NCBI GenBank assembly: GCA_026874595.1
Contig: CM049308.1
Span: 43,717,327-43,781,326, forward strand
Direction of reading: 5' to 3'
From: Sipunculus nudus
Lineage: Eukaryota > Annelida > Sipuncula > Golfingiida > Sipunculidae
Length of the DNA: 64,000 bases
The notes under the pieces were generated by a model. That model searched no databases. It had not been told where the DNA came from and was given only the letters and a program-made list of their open reading frames with translations. Below, in pieces: positions 44,502-56,459 of the stretch (positions are counted from its first letter, which is position 1; each line of letters begins with the position of its first letter). Made by a program: the position numbers and the translations under genes.

Positions 44502-44937
44502 GTTAGTAATTTAACTTTAATGCACCCCTTGGTTTAATCAGATATATTGGTAGATCAATTAATATTGCATATATGTTGAAATGGAAGGACACTGACCAAA
44601 ATGGCTCTGCATTAATGATACAGACCTCAAATGGACTGTGAACATACAAACAAGTTAGAAAATGTGAAGGCAATCTTCTGAAAATACAGGACCAAGAACC
44701 TCAGTATGAACCTTGATATATTCTGGTACAGGTGGGGGAGGAGAGGAGGATAAGATAAAATTACACTTATTCACAGGCTCAAACTCAAACTTGGACCTGA
44801 TGTTCCTGGACTTGTTCACAGAGTTGGAGGTCAGGACTGTGTTAAGCTAGAATCCAGTATATAAATGTCACATGAAGTTTGGATGTACAGCTTGGAAAAT
44901 ATACAATTAGTACAGTGGTGAAGTTTAACCAATTTTT
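44502..44937. other. Start of ZFPL1 intron 3, nothing recognised
   Basis: No repeat from the other families and no coding frame beyond the short read-through from exon 3. Confidence 0.5.
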
Positions 44938-45201
44938 AGCTCAGCAGACTGAAAGTCAACTAAGGTATAGCAATGGGGCTTTGTCTGTCGCTGTCCAGTT
45001 GTCTGTCCCTCTGTTAGAAAGGCACAAATTGTAACCAGTGGAACTAAAAACTTCTACCTGAAATTCAAGGGAGGTCATTAAAAAACTCCTTAGAAACCTG
45101 ATATTTGTTCAATGTGACCTATATCTTCTGAGCTCTTGGGCTTGTACCCCCCTCCCCCCAGAATAATTTAAAATTTGATACAGAACGCCCAGTTTTTTTT
45201 T
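44938..45201 (+). mobile_element. AGCTCAG-family head with one array-type unit
   Basis: The degraded head AGCTCAGCAGACTGAAAGTC is followed by 'aaggcacaaattgtaaccag' and 'cttgtacccccctcccccca'. This is one eroded unit of the type found at 32650-36153. Confidence 0.65.
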
Positions 45202-45630
45202 AGCGATCCTGTGAGCTTATGCAATGGTACAGCGTCATCCCTCGTGCATCATGTGGTGTGCGTCGTGAGTCGTCTGAACATTAACCATAGCTATCTAAAA
45301 AACAGCAGGAGGTAGCATCACCAAATTTTTTGCAAATAAACAGTCATCTAAAAAACTCTACCGATTTTGTTTATTTTTTTTCTAACTGCATTTTCTGAGA
45401 TTTTATAAGGAAAAAGCTAAAAAAGCTTTAAAAATCTTCTTCTCTGAAATTGTCCAGCCAGATTGTCCAATATTTCATAGAAATGATCCCTGGAACAATC
45501 TTTCTCAAGTTTGTTCGAATGTTTCCAGTTCTGAGATTTTTGGCCGAGTTACAGGAGGTTGAACTTAGTCATCTGATCAAAAAAGCATATTAAAATCTTT
45601 AATCTCAGAAACTGCTGGAGCTATCATCAC
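45202..45630 (+). mobile_element. AGCGAACC-family repeat, left part, interrupted by a retroelement
   Basis: The head AGCGATCCTGTGAGCTTATG continues through 'gttgaacttagtcatctgat' to 'aatctcagaaactgctggag' + CTATCATCAC, where unrelated coding-like sequence begins. The family sequence resumes at 47741. Confidence 0.85.
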
Positions 45631-47735
45631 TACAATAGGACGGGACAAGGTGGCCAGAGCAGCTCCCGTATGTTCATTCGTTCCCACAGAGATAGATTCA
45701 GTCAGTGTACAGATAGACAGGTGCAGCACCGTCGTTATGCACCAACACAACGCCAGGATGAAGTTAACACTTAAGCGTGTTAAGAACCATACTTTAAACA
45801 ATGCCATTCAAAACATGCCTACCATCTCCGACAGGTTTATATCAAGCAGCGGCGCATTGGAATGCCATATCAGCTCCTAACAACATAATAGACATTGTAT
45901 CATATGGTGCACGTATTCCATTTGGTGAATTACCAGAAGCTTTTGAATGTCAGAACACACCATTATCCAAGACACAGGTCACGTTTATTGACAGTGAAAT
46001 ACAAAGCCTACTGGCCAAGGGCAGCATCATTAGATGTGACAATAACCTTGTTGGATATCTCTCATTGGTTCAGTAGCTAAAAAGGGCAACAAACAAAGGC
46101 TTATAACTGACCTGAGAATCATTAACAAACACATTGATGCACTTACATTTAGTTACGAGGGCATAGACACAATCGCAGAACTTATACAAGCTGATGATCA
46201 ATGTATTTCTGTAGATTTAAAGCAGGGCTTCCATCATGTACCAGTTCACTCTGATTATCAGGAATATCTGGGTTTTTAATGGCATAACAACTATTACCAG
46301 TGGACTGTGCTTCCTTTTGGGTTATCGTGTAGTCCATATTTCTTCATCAAGGTTTTAAGACCGGTAATTACATATTTTAGAGAACAAGGTTAAAGAACAG
46401 TCATATATGTGGACGATTGTAGTTTAATGTGCTCAAAAGAAAATTACTGATCAGATTGACTTACTGGTGCATACCTTACAAGATCTTGGATTCTGTATTA
46501 ACTGGAATAAATCTCAGCTGAATCCCACTACTAGGATCAATTTCATCGGATTCATCATTGATACGTGTGGTACAAATAACAAACCTTGGATTGAAATTCC
46601 AAAATCAAAAACCCAAAATTACGCAAATCAATAAACCGGGTGCTCTGTCACACATGTGTGCAAGCGTGCAAACTAGCGAGAATTGCAGGCACGTGTGTCT
46701 CTATGACTAAGGCTATTATTCCAGCAAAGCTGCTGTTGCGTAATTTATATATCGCCTCCTGTCAACCAGGACGTCATGGTTAGATATACTTCCATTATCG
46801 CCACCTGTCATATGTGATTTCCAGTGGTGGCTCCAGGGACTTAAATCATGGAACGGAAAGTCAATGCTCCGACCACAGATTGCCGCTCAGCTAGTTACAG
46901 ATGCCTCCAGCACCGGCTGGGGTGGAGTGACAGGGTCATTAGAAGCCAGTGGCGTATGGAATCAATGTGTTGGGCAAATGCCCTATAATTACAGAGCTTC
47001 TGGTGGTAATAATGAGTCTAGAGTCATTCAAGAAAGAACTTTGGGGCAAACACGTTCCGACAACGTGTCAACAGTAGCATACATCAATCATTTCAGGGGT
47101 CAAAGCCAGTCGCTATCAGACCTTGCACTGTCTCTCTGGAGCCGTTGTCTGGAACTTGGAATATCGCTCACAGCCCGACACCTGCAAGACCTTCAGAACT
47201 ACCATGCTGACAGACTGTCAAGACTGTCCTCCAGACAAGAGTGGAAACTGCATCCAAAACTATTCAAATTCATAGATTCAGTGTTTGGCCCCCACACAAT
47301 CAACAGATTCGGGTCACTAATGTCTCACCAGGTGGCGCTTTACATATGGAGTGGACTAATGACTCCTATATGACTAATACCGAAAGTTCCGAAATGTACT
47401 AGAACAACAAGGAGCAACATGTACAGTCATCGCACCCTACTGGCCAGCACAGGCGTGGTTTCAGCAACTGAAGAACTAAACTGAATTCCACTGAACAAAG
47501 ACTCTGTCATTCCGCTCAGTCAGGCTGTACTGGAACCGCAAAAGAACAACTGCTTGAAATTTTCAGCCTGGCACGTGGGTGGGAAAAGAAGCTTGACTGG
47601 CTTAACTGGTTGGTTGGTGCACGCAAACAGTTCTCTTATGCCTGGGCCTATTCCATGTCCATAACACTTCATGGTATTAAAAACGACTCCGAAAAATCAG
47701 GTTTTGCAATCAGAATTCCTCCAGCATCGCATGAA
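45631..47735 (+). pseudogene. Degenerate DIRS/Ngaro-like retrotransposon (RT and RNase H remnants)
   Basis: Successive frames encode, in order: an Arg/Gln-rich gag-like tail (45631-45777); the start of the polymerase, with YGARIPFGELPEAF and LLAKGSIIRC (45890-46070); QRLITDLRIINKHID and the catalytic VDLKQGFHHVPV (46095-46250); QWTVLPFGLSCSPYFF (46290-46350); the YVDD box with Cys (46406-46420); and an RNase H start, QLVTDASSTGWGG (~46890-46930). The LKxGFHHxPV and LPFGLSxSPYFF wording is typical of DIRS/Ngaro tyrosine-recombinase retroelements. Inactivating changes include a frameshift near 46070 and in-frame stops at 46277 and 46391. No definite tyrosine recombinase domain is seen after 47400. 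Confidence 0.85.
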
Positions 47736-47740
47736 AAAAA

Positions 47741-48148
47741 ATTAAAATCTCAGAAACGGCTAGAGCTATAATCACCAAATTTTATACCAATGTTTGTCAC
47801 ATATGTCATATCTGATTTTGAGGTATTGGTGGCGCCACCTACATAGATGTGTTTTTTACAAGGGAAAATGTAATTTTAAACTCTTCTAGCTTATACACTG
47901 ATTTATGATGAAACTGTTAAGCTGATTGGTTTAAACTTTACAAGAATTATTCTATGGTAAGGTTCTGCCAGTTTTATAAGAATAGATTGGGTAAATACAG
48001 TTTTAAAAAAGCATTGTAGCCAATTGAAAAAGGCTTTCTGTATTTGAAAACAGATTTGAAAAAATGCTTAGTTTCAGCAGCCAAGTCAAGAGGTCACTCA
48101 GTACAAACAGGTGGGGTCCAGACATCACCATGGCAACTGACCTGGCTC
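47741..48148 (+). mobile_element. AGCGAACC-family repeat, right part after retroelement
   Basis: It resumes ATTAAAATCTCAGAAACGGC + TAGAGCTATAATCACC, repeating ~34 bp already present left of the retroelement. The palindrome GGTGGC|GCCACC is centred at 47833, 86 bp after the ATCTC at 47747. After about 48050 it merges into 'caagtcaagaggtcactcag', an AGGCCT-tail-family minisatellite relative. Confidence 0.75.
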
Positions 48149-48226
48149 GGGGGGGGGGGGGGGTGTCTAGACAATGTGTCTAGACACAGCGTCTAGACGT
48201 CTAGACACAGTGTTTAGATGCGGAAT
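48149..48226 (+). repeat. G15 run followed by iterated GTCTAGAC palindrome
   Basis: A 15-G run (48149-48163) is followed by TGTCTAGACAATGTGTCTAG, ACACAGCGTCTAGAC, GTCTAGACACAG and TGTTTAGATG. The perfect 8 bp palindrome GTCTAGAC appears four times in ~45 bp, with an alternating ACA-TGT context that allows larger hairpins. Confidence 0.9.
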
Positions 48227-48289
48227 TCCCAGATTATTGGAACCATATCTTTCAACTGTTTGAAAAAACTTGGTTTGCATTTTAAGCGA

Positions 48290-49336
48290 ATCTGGTTTAT
48301 CATCAGGTCAAATGTGAACTGCTGCGCCCTCATTTTTGGTTGACCTCTAACCTTTCCTCACTGCCAAGCATCCATTTGTGGGTCTGTTTCCACACATAAA
48401 CCCGCATATCTCTGGAACTGTTCGACCTAAATATTTTGCACAAATGTAGCCCTTTGATAGCTTTATAACATACATTAAAAATGGTGGCGCCACCTGCAAC
48501 CATTTTTGCTCAGCGTCCATCTGTTCATCGGCCTTGGGATAATATCACTCATATCTCAGCAGTGGTTTGACTTATCCACCTGATATTTTGCAGGTTTTTA
48601 CATCCTTGACAGCTTTCTTGATTTTATGATCGGTGGCGCCACCTACATTCAAATTTACGCTGCAGACATCCAAGCTCATATCTCAGGAACCATTTGACTG
48701 ATTGGGCAAAAATTTTGCATGTTTAGAGATCTCACATAGCTCTTTATCATACACAAATCTTGTGGCGCCACCTGCAATCATTTTTGCACAGCACCCTTCT
48801 GTTTGCATGTTTGCCGTGGCATAAAATCACTCATATCTCGGCAGTGGTTTGACATATCTGCCTAAAATTTTGCAGGTTTATACATCTTGGATAGCTTTCT
48901 GGATTTTGTGGCAGGTGGCGCCACCTACATATATGTAGACACTGCAGACATTCAGGCTTATATCTCAGGACTTGTTTGACATATCCCCCTGAAATTTTGC
49001 ATGTGTATAGATTTCACATAGCTTTTAATCATACACAAAATTGGTGGCGCCACCTGCCACAATTTTTGCACAGGGTCTGTCTGTTTGTCTACCGTGGTCT
49101 AAAATCACTCATATCTCAGTAGTGGTTTGACTTGTCTGCATAAAATTTTGCATGTTTATACATCCTGGACAGCTTTCTGGATTTTGTGGTAGGTGGCGCA
49201 ACCTACATTCGCATTTCTGCTGCAGCAACACACCTCACTCTATTTCCCCTTGCCACTCAATCTATGCCTCACTTCACATTTCCTAATCTGATTTTGGAAG
49301 ATACACGTAGTTGCTTGTTGACTACCCATATTCTAG
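48290..49336 (+). mobile_element. GTATCCG-family element, 5'-truncated
   Basis: It starts within the family ('aaatgtgaactgctgcgccc', 48309), without the palindromic head. It has four or five GGTGGCGCCACC modules. The end is degraded: 'gaagatacacgtagttgctt' + GTTGACTACCCATATT, then CTAG (49336) and T. The right flank is AGGCCT-tail-family sequence at the same target position used by the copy at 52694-56459. Confidence 0.85.
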
Positions 49337-50770
49337 TTTTTGTGTTGTGTGCACCCATGCCAGCATTGCAGCAGTGATGGAGTTTTGACATATCAGTCTG
49401 ACATTGGGCATATGTATATATCTCTTCTTTGTATACAAGACTGGTGGTGCCAGCTACAATCATTTTTGTGTCGTGTGCACCCATGCCAGAATTTCGGCAG
49501 TGATGTTTGTGTAATTGTTTCTTGTTCTAATACTTGCATTGTTCATATACATGTTACACATGTACTTGAAAAGTAATGGTCCAGCATTGAAGCATTATAC
49601 CTGGTGTAATCTCATTGCACAGGTTCGCATTAGGCCTATAGGCCTTGTTATAAAAGTCAGCTGAAAAGCATTTTGAATTGTAATAATTTTACATAAATTC
49701 CTGATTTCTCTTATTATAAAAGTCAGCTGAAAAGCATTTTGTATTGGGAAAATTAATTTCAAAGTTATTTCAAGTATGGACCACTTTTGTGTAAAGATGG
49801 CAGTACTTGGTTTACCATTGGCAGATTGCCAGTGCCTTGATGTTGGCCATTAGCCAAGATGATGTCAGCTCTATAAATAGTTTTGGCACAGAGCCAGGAT
49901 TGGAAGAAGTGCAGCCAGGTATAGGTCAAGAGTTCACTCAGTGCAGTAGCGGCATTCTATTTATAGCTTTGGCAGCCTGCCCAATGCATCAGATTTGGCA
50001 CCAAAGTTCAGCCTGGATCTATTTATAGCTTTGGCAGACTGCAAACTGTGTCAGATAATGCTACAGGTCAAGAGTTCACTCAGTGCAGCCAGGTACAGGT
50101 CAAAAGTTCACTCAGTCTAGCCAGGTGCAGGTCAAGAGTTCACTCAGTGCAGTAGCTTGAGGCAGCAATTTGTCACAGTTCACTTGGGGAAAATGCCTTA
50201 CTCACCTAAGCATGGTCAGCCCAGTGCATCAAACTCAAGGGAAGTTTGATGTATTGGCCTGATATTTAGACCTGTCTATGCGTCTTTGATGGCTTTCCCA
50301 TTTACAAGACAGGTGTTGCCACCTACATTGACTTTTGCACAGTGTATGCGCCTGCTTAATTCTGCAGAGAAATTTGATACATAAAGCCTGAAATTTGGCA
50401 TATTTATACATATTGGGTAGCTTTATTGTGTCTAGATTTGTGGCGGCACCTACAATAATTTTTGCACAAATATGTCCCTGCTTATTTCGCGGGAGGGGTT
50501 TGACATATCAGTCTGACATTGGGCATATGTATATATCTCTTCATTGTATACAAGACTGGTGGTGCCAGCTACAATCATTTTTGTGTCGTGTGCACCCATG
50601 CCAGAATTTCGGCAGTGATGTTTGTGTAATTGTTTCTTGTTCAAAGTGTTTAGTACTTGCATTGATTATATACATGTTACACATGTTCTTGAAAAGTAAT
50701 GGTCCAGCATTGAAGCATTATACCTGGTGTAATCCGATTGCACAGGTTTGCATTAGGCCTGTAGGACTTG
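49337..50770 (+). mobile_element. AGGCCT-tail-family repeats (two copies in tandem)
   Basis: The first copy ends near 49645 with 'gcacaggttcgcattaggcc' + TATAGGCCTTG and T. The second runs from ~49800 through the CAGGTCAAGAGTTCACTCAG minisatellite (49910-50150), GGTG[T/G]TGCCACC modules and the undisturbed target phrase CCAGCTACAATCATTTTTGT (50567). It ends at ~50769 with CATTAGGCCTGTAGGACTTG and T. The 3' hairpin AGGCC-TATA-GGCCT before CTTG fits the HINE pattern. Confidence 0.8.
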
Positions 50771-51130
50771 TTATAATTAGTACATGGATTGCGCTTGAAT
50801 CTTGCCTTGAATATTGATCATGTTTAGTTTTGTTAGTTCCAGAAAACTGGTGGCGCCACGTGTATTTTTCTCAATTTTAGCTCAGCTGACTATTAGTCAT
50901 CTGAGCTATAGTGTTTGTCCTTTGTCTGTCAGCTGACCATCTGTCTCTCCATCTGTCAATTTGTCCAATAAACTGGCACTTGTTTAAACAGTTTGACCTA
51001 CGAATCTGAAATTCAGCACAATGTTAGATGTCCCCAAGATTTTCCAAACTGAAAATTGGGTCACTGTGAATTTGTTCCTTCAAGAAATTAAGGAAAAACC
51101 TCAATTTTCCATTAAAACCTATTACTGTTA
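50771..51130 (+). mobile_element. AGCTCAG-family head fragment
   Basis: A piece of array-type sequence ending GGTGGCGCCACGTGTATTT (50850) precedes the head AGCTCAGCTGACTATTAGTC (50879). Family body sequence follows ('cacaatgttagatgtcccca', 'aaggaaaaacctcaattttc'), breaking off near 51120. Confidence 0.75.
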
Positions 51131-51594
51131 ATTATCAGGTATAAGCCAGAATATTTGTTCCCAAATAGCATGGTCTCAAATCCAATCTGACTTCTGCATG
51201 GATCAAAGAATTTTGCCATGATCTGCCAGAAAATGCTGACGTACCTGTCTAACAAAATGACTGGTCAATGAGGTGAATGACTATCCCTCTAGTGTCAATT
51301 GAAATATTGTTAATATATGCACACAATAAATAAAAACAATAAAGAAATTACATGCCAGTCTTGTTATTGTTAATGAAATTGGACATATCGATTTATGACA
51401 GGCTCAAGCTACAAATGAAACATGTCAGGCTTTTAGAGAACCACAGCCATTTTTCGATGTGCTTATCCCTGACCCGCATAGAGAATTTCGCCAACGAGTC
51501 GCACATGACCATGGTAAATCAGAACATACTAAACGAGCATTCCTTTCAACATTGTGGTGCTAATCATTTGGCTTTGTCGTTTTATCATACCAAC
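51131..51594. other. Unassigned stretch with a short protein-like frame
   Basis: No family repeats were noticed. A 53-codon frame (51402-51563, + strand), starting directly after TATGACAG and reading FREPQPFFDVLIPDPHREF, looks more protein-like than noise. It has no donor or recognisable domain, so I do not call it a gene. Confidence 0.3.
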
Positions 51595-52258
51595 ATAGTT
51601 ACCTTTATCAATTTCTAACCTTATGTAATCAGTTAAGTATAATAAACAAGTGTCTGTCGAATAAGATTTACGAAAACCTGATTGAAAGGTGTACAACAAA
51701 TTTGACGAATTTAAATATTCATACAACTGATCGTGTACAATACGTTCATATACCTTAGAGATAACATTAAGAATAGACACAGGTCGATAATTTCCAACCT
51801 CCAATCTGCTACCTTTCTTATACAAAGGAGATACACGAGCCAATTTTAGGTCATCAGGTACTACACCCTGTGAAATAGATAGGTTAATCATATGAGTTAC
51901 CGGGTTTGAGATTACACAAGCTGCATCAACGATAAAACGTGCCGGGATATTATCTAAACCTGTTGCCTTCGAGCTATTAATACCCTCCAGTAACTTACAG
52001 ACCTGTTCCTGATTTACCGGTTTTAAATTAAAAGTGTTATGAGATACTCCCTTGTCATTATAAAATTTTTCCACTATATTCATGGAAAATCTACCAGTAA
52101 CACTTGGAAGTTTCTGTACAAGATCAGATGCCACAGTTGTATAAAACTTATTGAACATACCAGCCACAGTTGAACTATCAAAAGTAGTTTGGCCATTTGA
52201 AGTGAGACCAATATTAGAATTACACTTATTTACTTTAGAAGCACCAATAAAGGTGCTG
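51595..52258 (-). pseudogene. LINE reverse-transcriptase fragment, truncated at both ends
   Basis: On the - strand, an open frame encodes the N-terminal half of a Jockey-group LINE reverse transcriptase. It has VNQEQVCKLLEGINSSKATG + LDNIPARF, then SPLYKKGSRLEVGNYRPVSI + LNVISKVYERIV, then FQSGFRKSYSTDTCLLYLTD. It stops at DKGNYVG, exactly where motif A should follow; the catalytic YADD and everything downstream are gone. At the other side it is fused at ~52258 to AGGCCT-tail-family sequence. It is a different LINE lineage from 10557-12560. Confidence 0.88.
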
Positions 52259-52693
52259 GTCAAGTGTTCACTCAGTGCAGTAGCTTGAGGCAGCAATTTG
52301 TCACAGGTCTCTCTGGGGCAACTGCCTTACTCACCTAAGATTTGTCAGCCCAGAGCATCAAACTCTGGGGAAGTTTCATGTATTGGACTGATATTTTGAC
52401 CTGTCTATCCGTCATTTACAAGACAGGTGGTGCCACCTACATTGAAGTTTTGCAGTGTATGGGCCTGCTTATTTCTACAGAGGAATTTGATACATCAGCC
52501 TAAAATTGGGCATGTTTATACATATCGGGTAGCTTTATAGTGTACAAGACTGGTGGTGCCACCTACAATAATTTTTGCACAGTGTATGTCCCTGCATATT
52601 TCTCAGGAGGGGTTTGACATATCAGTCTGACATTAGGGATATGTATATATCTTTTTGTTGTATATAAGACTGGTGGTGCCAGCTACAATCATT
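52259..52693 (+). mobile_element. AGGCCT-tail-family repeat, partial, left of nested elements
   Basis: CAAGTGTTCACTCAGTGCAG and TAGCTTGAGGCAGCAATTTG are followed by two GGTGGTGCCACCTAC modules, up to 'ggtggtgccagctacaatcatt'. The remainder of this copy resumes after the nested GTATCCG element at ~56460. Confidence 0.85.
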
Positions 52694-55600
52694 GTATCCG
52701 CCAAAACAGAGTTTTGCGGATACTATGTTTTCAGTCGGACGCAGACGCTGCCGCCATTGCCGCATAGGCTTCTGGAGAACTCCTCCATAACCACTGGGCA
52801 CAATTTTTAGCTCAGCTGACTGTAAGTCATCTGAGCTATAGTCGTGGTCCATTGTCCGTCGTCTGTCCGTCTGTCCGTCCGTCCGTAGATGTGGCACGTT
52901 TTAAAACATTAAGACCTAGGAATCCAAAATTCAGCATAATGTAAGATGTCCCCAAGATCTCCTACCAAGCTGAAAACTGGGTCTTTGCGACTTCGTTCCT
53001 TTGAGAAATTAAGGAAAAACCTCAATTTTTTATTAAAAACCTATTTTCACACTTTAGGACTGCCTAATATCAAAACCACTCATCTGTTTTTCCTCATATT
53101 TACCATAAATATTCCTCTATATAGTTCCTATGTACATGCCAGAAATTATGTCTGTATTATATAATTTAAAATGTTATGGGCCCAAACATAATGCATTTTG
53201 TAAAAAATCAGGAAAGATATTTAATCACTTAACACCAAACCTGTAAAAGCTATGGACTTTTTTCCAGTAAAATAACTTTAATTGATCAAAATTAAATTGT
53301 ATACCCAAAATTAGATCAAAATCTTTTAAATTTTTTAAAATATTAACAAAAATAAAATATTGGTACCTTAACTTTTGCCCAACTTTGACCATGGCATGTT
53401 TTTTCCTGTAAGTACTGTGGATTTAATTTTCACAGCATGTTTATGTTAGCATATTGTCTGTTAACACCAAAAATTTGAAACCAGTTGATCAAAAACTGTA
53501 GATTTTATTCAAGTTTTCAAGCACCATGTAACATATCGTTTACATCAAGCCAGTGTTATGCAGTTTGCAAGAGCTCAGCTCCCCAGCTTCAGCTCTCAGT
53601 TCCTAAAATTTGGCATACAATAAGATGTCTCCAAAATCCCCTACCATGCTAAGAATTTGGTCACAAGGACTTAATACCTTCAAGATATTAATGAAAAACT
53701 TCATTTTCCATTAAAAACCCATTGTTATACTTCAAGACTGCCTAATATCAAAACCACTGATCTGACTTTAATCATATATAATATTTATATTTTTCTATAC
53801 ATTCTCTAAGCACATGCCAGAAATGATGTCAGTATTGCGTAATTGTTTAAGTTATGGGCCCAAACATAATGCACTTTGTAAAAAATCAAGAAATATATTT
53901 ACTCCCTTAACAAGGGGATTGCTGAAGCTAGAGATTTTTTGTCAGGGATGTAACATTATTTAATCAAGATTCAATTGAATACCCAAAATTAGTTCTGAAT
54001 TTTTCAAATTTTATAAGTTATTAATATAAATATAAAATTAGTACCTTAAATTTTGCCCAACTTTGACCATGGCATGTTTGTTTCCTGTGAGCACTATTGA
54101 TATAATTTTCATATCATGCACACATAAGGATTTCAGCTTTTTAGTTTAGAAAGCTGAAAGAAATTGGCCAAAAATTGAAGCTTTGTTCTCTCCAGCCCCT
54201 CTTGAGTCACCTGTATGTTGACCTTATTGAACTTTCAGCAAATTATGCATGCTTGAAGCGAGGCATTCACTGGGGCAGCCAGGCAGCTTATGGCCAGCCA
54301 CAGTTGATCCAGGTGTCCAACCAAACTCATCTAGTAGTTTTAACCAACAACATAACAATTAACAATAAATTAATAAATTTTTATTGATTTTTAATAACAA
54401 AATAAAGAAAAATAGAAAAGGAATTTGTTAGTTTATAATAACAGGAAATTTACTTGCAGTTACTGATGATATAAGAATCTTGTATCAATGGATAGAATGT
54501 CACATATTCCAAATAACACCATGCAGTATTTTTCAGTTCAATTTTAATGATAAAAAAGTAAATCATATTTTCATTACTAATCATTAGGGATCATATGAAG
54601 GAAATTAATGATAGACAAAGATGCAGTTGATAATATTAATCTAGATTCCTACTGTGTCTAGTGTGTACATTGATGTGAAATAAGTCCAAAATGAATATAT
54701 TACCTTTATTTTTTTTAATATAAATAAAAGCCATAAAACCAGGTACTTATGATCATTATTTAAATGTGTGAATTTTGTATATTCTGGATTCTCAACATCA
54801 TTGTTTGGTGAAAACTATATAAATACCAGACATGGTGCAAATACTTTGCAATTGTATTTAAATATGAATATGAATTTGTAGTTGATTATAAAATTTCTTG
54901 CATAAATGAATGGGAATTCAGGTAAAAATGAAAGTATATAAATACCAGTGCAAATACTTTCAAAATGTATTCATGAATGCATTCATGAATATATTCTTTA
55001 ATATTATTTTAATAATCACTTCAGTTATATTTCATTTTAAAAAATCATACGATTCTCTTATTATTTTAAATAAAAATTATATTTGGGACAATATTTGTAA
55101 TTTTTTTTTAATGAATAGTTAAAGTCTTATATTATATGTTCTGCTTATAAGTTATATGACCAAGTCAAAATCTGTGTTACAATAGTACTCCATTTGTTAA
55201 TAAAATAAATTAAATCAGTCCTCTTCCCTGTCTCCAAAGGTACTATCAAAATCATACATAAGCTAAATAACAACAACTCATAATACAGCTTATATTTATC
55301 ACCACACAAAACCAGCATGTGCCGCATTTCTAAATAATATTTTTTTATCATATATAACAGCTGAGCGTCGTGACCCATAGGTCCCTTGTTTAAAATTTGG
55401 AATTATGATCGGTCACATGTGAACTGCTGCGCCCTCATTTTTGGTTGACCTCTGACCTTTACTCTGCCCAATGTCCATTTGTGCGTCTGTTTCCACACAT
55501 AAACCCACATATCTCGGCAACCGTTTGACCGATAAGGCTAATGATTTTGCACAAATGTAGCCCTTGGAAAGCTTTATAACATACACTAAAAATGGTGGTG

Positions 55601-56459
55601 CCACCTGCAACCATTTGTGCACAGTGTCCATCTGTTCATCTGCCTTGGGATAAAATCACTCATATCTGGGCAGTGGTTTGACTTTTCCACCTGAAATTTT
55701 GCAGGTTTATACATCCTTGACAGCTTTCTTGTTTTATGACAGGTGGCGCCACCTACATTGAAATTTACCCTGCAGACATCCAAGCTCATATCTCAGGAAC
55801 CATTTGACCGATTAGGCAAAAATTTTGCATGTTTATAGATCTCACATAGCTCTTAATCATACATAATATTGGTGGCACCATCTGCCACCATTTTTGCACA
55901 GCGTCCATCTGTTTGTCTGCCGTTGGCTTAAATCACTTATATCTCAGAAGGGGTGTGACTTATCTGCCTAAAATTTTGCATGTTTATACATCTTTGATAG
56001 CTTTCTCTATTTTGTGGCAGGTAGCACCACCTATATTTATGTATATGCTGCAGATATTCAGGCTTATATATCAGGACTGGTTTGACATATCCCCCTGAAA
56101 TTTTGCATGTGTATAGATCTCACATATCTCTTAATCATACACAAAATTGGTGGCACCACCTGCCATCATTTTTGCACAGCGTCCATCTGTTTGTCTGCCA
56201 TGGGCTAAAATCACTCATTTCTCAGTAGTGGTTTGACTTAGCTGCCTAAAATTTTGAATGTTTATACATCATGGACAGCTTTCTGGATTTTGTGGTAGGT
56301 GGCGCAACCTACATACACATTTCGGCTGCAGAGATCCAGGCTATTATGCAACACACCTCACTCTATTTCCCCTTGCCACTCAATCCATGCCTCACTTCAT
56401 CTTTCCCACTCTGATTTTGGCGGATACACCTAGTCCCTTGTTGACTACCCATATTCTTG
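52694..56459 (+). mobile_element. GTATCCG-family element split by a nested AGCTCAG element
   Basis: Left part 52694-52808: head GTATCCGCCAAAACAGAG + TTTTGCGGATAC, then 'ctccataaccactgggcaca' and ATTTTT. The right part resumes at 55389 (TTTAAAATTTGGAATTATGA) with modules to the degraded 3' end 'ggcggatacacctagtccct', then TGACTACCCATATTCTTG at 56459. The uninterrupted copy at 37621-37660 reads straight through this point, confirming the split. Confidence 0.9.
52809..55388 (+). mobile_element. AGCTCAG-family element, full length (2580 bp), nested
   Basis: Its exact ends are defined by the interrupted host repeat. The first bases are AGCTCAGCTGACTGTAAGTC (52809) and the last are CATAGGTCCCTTG (55388). 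It lies inside a T run: five Ts left and three right, against seven in the empty homologue at 37637. It is collinear with 39868-42479 with only scattered differences. TCCG microsatellite at 52855-52886. No gene. Confidence 0.93.

Noticed and set aside
51402-51563. Possible exon reading FREPQPFFDVLIPDPHREF
   Set aside because: It has an acceptor-like start but ends in a stop without a donor, has no domain and no partner exon, and is adjacent to LINE debris.
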